Below are positions 23,860-33,500 of a stretch of DNA of 64,000 nt, piece by piece. The notes under the pieces were generated by a model. The model saw only the letters and a list, made by a program, of their open reading frames with translations, did not search any database and was not told the origin of the DNA. The stretch is taken from assembly GCA_032209605.1 (NCBI GenBank), contig JASFXZ010000032.1:7441722-7505721 (forward strand), read 5' to 3'. The DNA is from Mactromeris polynyma (lineage: Eukaryota; Mollusca; Bivalvia; Venerida; Mactridae). The position numbers and the translations under genes were made by a program. Position 1 is the stretch's first letter. Each line of letters starts with the position of its first letter.

Positions 23860-24787
23860 TGCATCTTCTTACTAAGATAAACGAAATTGAAATGAATGGG
23901 CAATGTCTGTTGATAAGAAAATATGTCGGAAAACCGCGGAAAACAACCTGATAATAAATGGATCCAGGAAAAGTGTAAATAAACGATTTGGCATGATGGC
24001 AGTATTTCATATACTGGGTCAGGGGAGAATTTCATAGAACTTTAAGTTGCGTCATTCAAATCACTGGTTTCCACGAATGATAACAGCCATTCGTTCCAGT
24101 GTGAAAAAGTCAAGGACCCGTGTTTACTGAAAGCGGTCGGTGAAAGAGTTCAAGCAAATAGGGGTGACGTGACACTATTATAAACAAACACTTTACTTTT
24201 ATTAGATTCGGATAATTACAAAAACAATGGACACTTAGATCATTATGTTGTAAGCAATTAGGGAAAAATTTAATCACTTCAACTCTAATTTTGGGAAGTT
24301 TCACAGTTAAAAGAAAAGGCTGTTCGTACCTAAATTTCATATAAACAATAATTCTTATCTACATTTCTTATATCAACCGTCAAAAAAACACACAAAATGT
24401 CCACAAACATTTATGACACAATGGACAATAGTGGCCAGAGTTTATCAGAGCTTCAAGATATACCAGGTCGCTCCAGTAGATGATTTTTTGTAGGTGCTTC
24501 TGATTGGGATTTTTTTGCTTTGGGAATAGGTCAGATAGTCTGACCCGTGGCAACTATAGAAAAAGGCCTGGTATGACACGTGTCACAAACGACAGTTTAA
24601 AAACATTCCCTACCAAAATGGATACAAAATAGTGTATCTTACGTTTCTTAGAATCAGTGTTTCATTAATTTAGAGTGTTAAAAAAGTGCTGTTTTGATGC
24701 ATCCTTAAATGTAGAACGAGTGTTGATATTCACAATACTGTGAGGTAATTCATTCCATAGAGAACATCCCATATAAAACAAACCGTC

Positions 24788-25012
24788 TTGCATGGTCGAG
24801 GTTAGAATCCCGGTAGGGGTCCGTTCTGAAATGGCCGGTTGGTGAGCCGTCAGCTAGTTATATAATGATAACCATGCACCTACCTGCCTCAGGTGCCTGG
24901 TATTAAATGATAGGAATCGGAAAGTAAATGTGATCAGAAAGAATGTGTCTCATAATAATTCATAAATGGCTGGCCCTTTAAATAGGGGTGACGCTATAAT
25001 AACCACATTACT
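24788..25012 (+). repeat. Family G SINE, head degenerate
   Basis: AGGTTAGAATCCCGGTAGGG (B-box), then GGTTGGTGAGCCGTCAGCTA, TGCCTGGTATTAAATGATAG and the tail AATGGCTGGCCCTTTAAATA. Confidence 0.75.
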
Positions 25013-25189
25013 TATATAAAAATAAATATTGTGAGTCAAAACTTTTGACAGTGATTGAGAAATGGAAGATGATCGAGGAGCCTAGTAAGTATGGAAAATG
25101 GTGGAAGAGGGGCAGGAACGTGAGAGGTGGCTGATTGAAAGTGGAGATCGAGACGGTGGAATGGACGTTTTAAAATATGGTTTCAACGG

Positions 25190-25275
25190 GGTTCGAATCC
25201 ACGACCCTTAGACAGCGCCAAGCATTGAAGAGACGCTCTGAGTATCGACCGATTGCGTCGACGAGACGGCCAAAC
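25190..25275 (-). repeat. tRNA-derived SINE head, minus strand
   Basis: Reverse complement has GTGGATTCGAACCCCG (B-box) and CAATCGGTCGATACTCAGAG (A-box region). Confidence 0.5.
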
Positions 25276-25466
25276 ATTACATTGCTCAAGTTACATTGGT
25301 ATAATGGTCGTAAATAAATGTTTGATACACACTCTATTCAATGGCTAAAGGGAGAGAACTCGCGTCACAGATGAACAATAAGTATATGAATTACTTCCCT
25401 TGTTTATATGACTCAATATTGCACGACTCATCAGACGGGTCAGACGGACAGACGAAAGGACCTACG

Positions 25467-25652
25467 TACGACGTAACCGTCTCCCTTGGCCGAGTGATTC
25501 AGGCATCCGCCTTGGGAGCGGGAGGTCGCAGGTTCGAATCCCGGTAGGAGCCCGTTTCTGATGTGGACGGTTGGTGAGCCGCCAGCTAGTTAAATAATGG
25601 TTACCGTGTGCCTATACCTGCCTAGTGCCTGGCATTAAAGGATAGGAAAACA
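25467..25652 (+). repeat. Family G SINE, truncated tail
   Basis: Good head: CTTGGCCGAGTGATTCAGGC and B-box GCAGGTTCGAATCCCGG, then GGTTGGTGAGCCGCCAGCTA and GGCATTAAAGGATAGG. The head is tRNA-Leu/Ser-like. Confidence 0.8.
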
Positions 25653-25778
25653 ATTTATTGCACAACTCAGTAAATGTCACAGAGATATGATAAAAATATG
25701 GAAAAGAATGCCTGTCTTTCTGTGATTTCTGAACTCATAGAGTGACGAAGTATGCCAAACCTCGTATCATTGCTAACT

Positions 25779-25885
25779 TCAGGGGTTCAACTAGGGGCTG
25801 AATCTCGAGAATCACTTTGATAATTTATTACCGGAATCTACCATTTAATAGCCAAATACCTGTAATTTAGAGAAAAAATCGGCAA
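25779..25885. mobile_element. Family B MITE fragment (CAGGGGTTCC ends)
   Basis: CAGGGGTTCAACTAGGGGCT, GAATCTCGAGAATCA and CAAATACCTGTAATTTAGAG match the left half of the elements at 36604 and 52709. Confidence 0.7.
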
Positions 25886-25919
25886 TGTTTTATTGATATG
25901 TACAAAAACGTAAATGCAT

Positions 25920-26075
25920 CGATACCTCAATAATAAGACCACTGTTCGCTTCTAAAGAAAGGCGTTCTTGGTTCTGAGTGATCTCATTAACGATAAAAGA
26001 ATGAAAGAAAAGTAAAAACTGGTCCATCAAATACGATATTATTAATGAAGTGGTCTTTTAAGAGAGGTTTTACGA
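25920..26075. mobile_element. Family A MITE, strongly decayed
   Basis: ACCTCAATAATAAGACCACT at the left and GAAGTGGTCTTTTAAG, GAGGTTTTACG at the right; the middle is unlike the consensus. Confidence 0.6.
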
Positions 26076-26085
26076 CGTTTATTTT

Positions 26086-27384
26086 AAGTCTGTGTGTAGA
26101 TCTACTTCTCCACAAACACCTAAATGTCTTTGTTCTCCACAAAGGGTCAATTAATAGCAAGTTTTTTTCTGATCGATTTTGTGCATATAGTTCATTTTCA
26201 AAAATCATGAAAACGTAAACAAATCATTTCTGAAACAACGCCGTTTTGAAAACGAGGCTGTTCTGAACCGCATCGGCAGGAAAAAATAAGCGTTAACGGC
26301 TCACATTGACTCCTGTTTTCAGACAAACTCGCTGTTCTCTTCTTAATAGATTGTATAGGGATCAAGATGTCTAACAAGTAGGGATCGAAGTGTCTTGAAA
26401 TCAGGGGTCGAAATGGCATGGAGTCGAGGTGTCTCACGAAATTACTAGGGGTCGAAGTATCCAGGAGTCGAAATGTCCTGATACCTTCTCTTAACGATTT
26501 ATAAAAAAAATACAGTCAGACGTGAGAAACGTCTTCGTCTTGGGCCATTTTGAAGCTTTAAAAGGTATATATATATACACCATTTGGGTTTATCACACGT
26601 GATAATTTATAACACTAATGAACATTTAAACTATCACTTCTGATCCACAACTTCTCTTTTATATGAGTTTGCGTGAACCAGTGAATTGTGTTAAAATAGC
26701 ACGGAGTTGACACTCAATGGTAATATAGTCTACTGTATAATTAATATTCTCGTTCTATATTGACTGCACATCGTAACAGATAAATCGTTTAGAATATATT
26801 CGTTTATTTAAAATTTATTTATTTCTATATATTATGCATTGATTAATACGCAGTTTCGTGAATAATGTGAACAAAAGTATTAGTGTAGAGATCAAACTAA
26901 TCCCAAGTATAAAGACTCGTGGATAATTTATCATATACAGTCAACAATGTCGACATAATGAACGCTTTGCATAATATTAACCTACTGAGTATGATATTCA
27001 AAATCATAGTGTTGCTGTTTAAATAAATTTCTCAGGTTATACCACAATAAGTTCGAGCTGAATCGCCGAATCTGTGTCAGTTATCGATGATAACAGAAAT
27101 GCAATACAAAGCGCGCTCCAGTACTATTTACACCGGCGTAAGGATAATACCGTATTACCGCTCAAAAGGCACGCTATGACAAATGCTGTATCCTGTCCCA
27201 ATTAACGCTGTAAGTTTTCGATCGTATGGACCGAATATGACCAGTTTATGGAATAATCATGGGTCTCTGGATAAACAAAATAAGTATGTTTCCAACCCGA
27301 TGTTTAATTCGCACAAAAAAACCCGCATTGTGCATAAATACGTTTAATTAGGGCAATTTATATCGCGTAGTAATAATATAAGGC
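26086..27384. other. Region upstream of the PPP4R1 promoter
   Basis: No element recognised beyond the irregular repeats at 26330-26485. An upstream non-coding exon could lie here but cannot be called from sequence. Confidence 0.4.
26330..26485. repeat. Irregular GGGGTCGAAGTGTC repeats
   Basis: Words such as AGGGATCGAAGTGTC, GGGGTCGAAATGGCATGG and GGAGTCGAAATGTCCTG recur six to seven times at uneven spacing. Confidence 0.6.
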
Positions 27385-27527
27385 GTGATTAATCGGCAGA
27401 TCGGTCATTTCCGCCGAAATCCGAAAATATCCGAAGCGGATAAAAACGAACGACCAATCAAATTAAACGAGTTTATCCATTTCGACCAATCAAATTCATT
27501 CTTTAATACCACGAGGCCTTTTCCAAT
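27385..27527 (+). promoter_or_regulatory. Probable PPP4R1 promoter with repeated CCAAT boxes
   Basis: The stretch directly before the start codon has three CCAAT boxes on the + strand, at 27454, 27486 and 27523. The first two lie inside a 14-bp direct repeat (CGACCAATCAAATT) spaced 33 bp apart, a usual layout for NF-Y sites. The last runs into CCAATATGGCGG, which resembles a YY1 site over the start codon, a common arrangement in TATA-less housekeeping genes. No convincing TATA box. The transcription start was not determined. Confidence 0.5.
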
Positions 27528-27534
27528 ATGGCGG
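27528..27534 (+). CDS. PPP4R1: PPP4R1 exon 1 (7 coding bases)
   Basis: ATGGCGG followed at once by a strong donor (GTGAGT at 27535). It gives Met-Ala and the first base of an Asp codon completed by exon 2. Human PPP4R1 also begins Met-Ala-Asp, which supports this start. Confidence 0.88.
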
Positions 27535-30500
27535 GTGAGTCCACCTCACATTATTTATTTTCGTCGTTTATTTTGGATTTTTGTGCCGAAATTGATATTT
27601 GTTTTGTGTTTCAGATCTCGACTTATATCAAGACGACGGCGATGAAAACGCTGACGACGGTAAGTTTGTGCTTACTTTTTTGAATTGACCCTGTGTCACC
27701 CTCGAAGATGCTGGGAAGTAAAAAGTGTGTCAACGGCCCTAACATCACTGCGTATCTGCTTTTGTTGGCCTAGTTAAGCGTCTATTGTGAAAATTAACCG
27801 AGCAGAATTGTTCCGAACATTATTGCATGTCATTTCGTAGTAATTTCCAAGAGGTATGCCTTGTAGCTGGCTTAAACCACGTGTAGTTATATCGTAATTT
27901 CAAACATGACGCCAAGGTTGAGACAAAAGTCGATAACCATGATATGCGAATCGGGTCACGTGACTTATGGGGTTTCTCTCGACGTAAGAAAGGGGTTCCC
28001 GCTCTACAAATTTTAGGGGATTTCGCGCTTATGTTTACTATTATTTTGTTTCCGTTTTATTACTCATTTATTATATATCGATTTGGATGATTAATACTTT
28101 GAATCACGCGTGAATAAGCGAGTTGTAAAGACAAGCCTTCGCCGTTCTGGTTTACAACAAGAAAGTAGGTCATGTTGTTGTTGTTTTTTTTTCACCGACT
28201 AAATCATCGTTTCTGATTCGGTTTTGTTATGTACATTTGTTGTGTTTGATTGTTATGATGCGTAGCTATGTTGTATTTGATTTTCTTATTCAATATTTTG
28301 CTAAGTGAAGGTGTGCTGATGTGAAATTCTTTTTTTTGAAGACACATTTTAAACAAAGCCTTTGTCTTGTCTATTGTACAAGATCCCACTTTTTTGGTCC
28401 GGAAAATAGATTTTCCCCATATTTTACCTGCTTGAATAACTGTTAAGATTATTAGTTGTATGTTTGCGTATCTGCTTTATTTATTTCATTAACTTGGTTG
28501 TGTGAAAACAATTTGATTAACATGATAATTAATTTTTATGTTTGCTGGTTTTTTTAACATAATGAGACACAGATAATTTAGTAAGAATGCAAAACCAGTC
28601 CGGTCTGTATAGAACAAAAAGTAGACAGACTTAATATCACTTTCACCATGCAATATGTAGTAGGGAGCTATGCGAAGTATGCAAAAATGAAATTGAATCT
28701 TCTCCTCTAAAGACTGCACATCACTGTTACATTCTTTCGGTTTTGACCATTGTTTACAATTGCTCACCGGGAGGGGGCAGGGGGGTATGTAGGGAGCTAA
28801 ACACAGCAGATCATTCTTGATAGTGCCATTTTGTCCCTCTTAGAGAGTCTGCTGGCATGTGGGGACTTCAGGCAGATGGGATTTAGATTACAACTTTGCC
28901 CTTTGTCTAAATCAACTTCTTGATGGTGCAGAACATTGATAGTTGCATGATAATTATATTTTTCCCAAAACTAATTAGTTACAAAATATTTAACAATGCT
29001 ATGTTTCCATGACATCATTTGTATTGCTGTTCGTAACTGCCTCGGTTTTCAGTGTCTGTACTTCCGTCATTTGTATATTTTAGGGTACGGATTGGATGAC
29101 GGACTTGACTGTGATGAACCATTTGGTGCCGATGATAACTTATCCCCCTTGCAAAAACTTGAAAAATACATGGAAAGTGATAATGTATACACCAGGTAAT
29201 TATGTACAAATTGAATATTGATGTTACCTTTTTTTCCTATAGTCTATTTTCATCACTATAACCAGCCCCTTTTTTATTGCAAGTTTGGTGGTCGATATTG
29301 AGCCCCATTCCCAAAAGAGATAAGTATATATTTTCCCCTACTTAGAAAGAAAATTCCCCTTCAGTTAAATTATTTAAAATTTTAGCCTTGTAAATACTCT
29401 AATTTGGTAATTCATGATGCAAATTTCCCTTATCGAAAGAACCCGCCATACTTCCCCAAAAACTGGGGGAAAAATGGCTGGAACTTTATAATATTTCATT
29501 TGTTTCTCTCGTTTATCAGGCAAATGGTTGCAAAAGGTCTGCTGGACACATTACGAGCAGTTGGTGACTCTGAGGAACAGACAACTGCTGTGCTTACAGC
29601 TATGGTTAAACTGTCTGAAGACTTAGGTAAGTGATCTGGTATTATAGTTTATACCTCTTGCTCGTCACCCCTACGTGTGATTGTAGAGATGCATGTCTTC
29701 TAGGTTTTTTAAATGTGCTGGAAAAAATGTACTTGACCTACATGAAAAAAATGCCAGCTGCTTTTGTAATAACTGAGAAAGATTATGATGTTCTGGCATT
29801 GTGCCAATACAGCATGAGTCAATATACGAGGAACTTGAGATGATTTTAGCGCTTTGATGAGTGATCCGATCTTCATTAGTCATATATACTGTAATTCATG
29901 TAGATTTATCTTTGATAATGTAGTAGAAGAAATTGTTGATGTATTTGTGGAAATTGATGAACAGATGTGTAAAATTGTCCAAGAAGTTCTCTGTGGGGGT
30001 ACTTGTTTTGTTGTGCATTTAGTATTGTTTTTGGCCAAGTAGTATACGCTGCCAAGTAAGTTTGGACGTTTCTAGCTGTCCAAGAGTCAAATTCAGCCCT
30101 TTTTATGGCAAATTTGGGGCCAATAATTTGCCCCATTCCCCAAAGAGAAAAGTATATATTTTTCCCGACTTAGACAGAAATTTTTCCTTTTCAGTAAAAT
30201 TATTAAAAATTTTAGCCTTATAAAAAGTTGGTGATTCATGCCTGATGCAAATTTCCCCTAATAAAAGGACCCACCATACTTCCCAAAAAAATGGCTGAAA
30301 TTCCGTCCCATTCCTTGAGCAAAATGGACACAATTTGTTCCATCTGTAGGAAAAATACTGTATTGAAATCTTGATGATTTTAGCAAAAAAATATGATTAT
30401 TCAGCAACAGGCTATAAATTCACAAGTCAAGATCACTTTTAACAATTATCTGGTGATTGTATGAAATTTACCATTTCAACACTTATAAGAATAGCTCTGC

Positions 30501-33500
30501 AATAACTTAGGACACATTGGAGATGTTTGAAACTGTTGTAACTGAATGTAAAAAACAAATTTCAAAAATCTGCCTATTGTTAAAACAATTTTCCCATATT
30601 TCAACAATTTTCCATGAACAATTCCCAATTTGACGATTTGTCCTTGTCTAAAAAAACGAAAGAAAGCCTTAATCAGTAACTGCTGTTCTTAGCCATTTAT
30701 TTGTGTTAGTGCTTGTGATTTTGTTTGTCAATTTTTTATTACCTGTTTTAGGCCACACCTTTTTTATTTCTTGGTTTACAAGAATTTTTTGAAAAAAGTT
30801 AGACTGGTAGGTCGAAAAAAAAAAAAAAAAAAAAAAAAAAAGATTAGGTATGTATAAATTTGGAAAAAACAAACAGTGTACTGCTAACCCTTTACTCAAT
30901 AGACCTCTAGCCCATTTACCTACTGTATGCTGATAAGACACTGGTCACATAGCCTACTCTATCTCCATACAGGTTATTGGAAAATAATTGGTGATTGACA
31001 CCTGTATACTTAAACATAAAATAACAGTGTAAAGTATTGGTTTAATCGCTTTTAAAAGGGAATTAAATTTTCTGTATAATGATTTAAATTTTATTATTGT
31101 GGGTTATACTATAGTCACCATTTTAGTCAATACACTGTATTTATATTTTGTTGTAAAATGAATTTATACAAGCAAAATCTATGTTCAAACACAAATGCAG
31201 ATTTACTAATAGTTACAGTTACATTGGCGTATGTTGGCACATATAAATAAAACAAAAAGTCCTAAATGTTAAATTTGACTTCAGTATTCTCACAGCTAAT
31301 GATAATATTAACATGAATTAATATATATTTCATGGTTCATTTAATCTGATTGGTTGATGCTAATTGTTTTGCAATTCATAAGCCACGCCCTAGACAGAAG
31401 ATTAGTCCTACTGGTCACTAAATTGCCCCATGTGTCAGCTGTAAAAACATAAGTCATAAAACCCCAGGTGGTCTTTATTATGTGTTAATTCATATTGCTA
31501 TTTCCTGTTAGATATAATTAATCCCATTAATAATTGCAATGATTAGGTCATATCAATCTTTGATCTCAATTTGTATTTCACAACGTGGCTGCAACTGTCA
31601 CCCAAAAATATTTACTTCAAAGACTTAGCCAGCGACTTAAAAAATCTTTGATGTTTATTCTTGTTGAAAATTAAATTGTTGTCACAAGAATTGCAACACA
31701 GACAATAAGTACCTGGATTTGACCTACTTTAATATTGATTTTGTGCTGGTGAATTTTCAGAAAATAGCAGACTTACACATAAAATGTCATGATGACGTAT
31801 TTTTTCTGTGAAAATTTCTTTACATGGGATTATTTGATGGCCGTTTTTGGAATAACTTTTGTTATTAACCATATTTTTTTGGTGGAATTAATATCTTACA
31901 AGATTGCTTTTTACATTAGGGTAAGTTAAAGTTATGGTACTTATTGTAAAAATTCGAGAATTTATTGTAAACTTGCCACGAGTATGTGAAGAAATTACGC
32001 TTCCGCGAGTGCAGCGTAAAATTGCTACCTGTGATGTTTTAAATGCAGTTTATGCAAAAACTTTATATAGTAACCCAATTTGATTAAATGCTTTAGCTTA
32101 AGGAAAGAGCGATCTTTTCATAAGAATAAATTAGAATGTCCGAATTTTACGAAAAAATGGATTTATAGTGGTTTAAAAACAAGTGAGTGAAAACGCGTGA
32201 TCATGGAGATGGTATTAGGGCGTGATATCGAGTGATCATGGAGATGGTATTAGGGCTTGAAAACGAGTGATCATGTCATTTTAATATATATATATAACAC
32301 TTGTTTAATATTCAAGTCGAACTGTCACTTCTTCTGTTTTTTTGTTTTTTTTCACGGCATCGGGAGGAAAAAAATCCGAAATCGTATTTTTATTTTTTTT
32401 CCACTTTTGCAAAAATTACGTTCGCCGGTTTTGTAAACCAAGAAATAAAAAAGGTGTGGCCTTACTTGCATTTCGTTAAACCACCTCAAAAATAAGAACA
32501 CAATTTTCAAGTTCATTATCATTATCGCTGTTTTGCTCTTTCTTCAACCTCAGTATTTAGACCAGGACATGGATGGTCTTATTTATATATTGAGGTTTTA
32601 CTGTGTCTGATATGTTACAGATCCTATTGTACGGTCTGAGTTGATGGAACAGATAGCATATATATCTGTGTATGTTCACGAGCATCCAGACATCTTCCAG
32701 AATGCTATATCCCTCTACATCTTACCTATGGTTGTTAGATACTTGGACGATACAAATAATCAGGTAAGTTGTCTTCCTTTACAAAGTGCTGACATTTTTG
32801 TCATCAAAGACATTGTCTCGGTATACTGTTATTGTGTTAAGTCAAATTTCTGATTAAATTTGTATACACTAGGTTCTGAATCTTGAGGCTTATTTTGATA
32901 AGTTTTGACTGGATTTACAATTTTATAGAGGAATTGACTTACTTAGAGAAAAATTGACCCTTCAGCTAGAACCATAAGGGCCATAATGTGGCAATTTGGA
33001 AATTCCAGGGGTTAAACAGTCACATCAGAGTGGAATGAAACCCCTGTGCATATTGAGTTTCCATACATGCTCAGACTTTATTGCATAAAGTCAAATGTTC
33101 ATACATAACTGTGTGGTTGCCTAGCTTAAAGGAACTGATTTTCAAGAATTTACAACGATTAATGAATCTTAAGGTCTTGATTTTTAATTGTAGGTCCGAA
33201 AGACCAGTCAGGCAGCCTTGTTGGTGCTTTTAGAACAAGAGCTGGTCAATAGAGGTAGGCATATAAGTTCTTAAATTGGAGATGAAAATGTTTTTCTTTG
33301 AATGTTACAATGCCTGATTGTTTACACAGAATTACAATTAAAAAAGTACCACATTTAACTTTTCAATTGAGGTAAACAGCTAAAATGTATGCAAATTTAC
33401 AAAGGAAAACCTGGAATTGTTTAACTATTAATTATGTTTACTTCAGTACAACAAAAACTGTTGGAAGGAAAAACGAAATCCACATCATTTTCATGAGATA

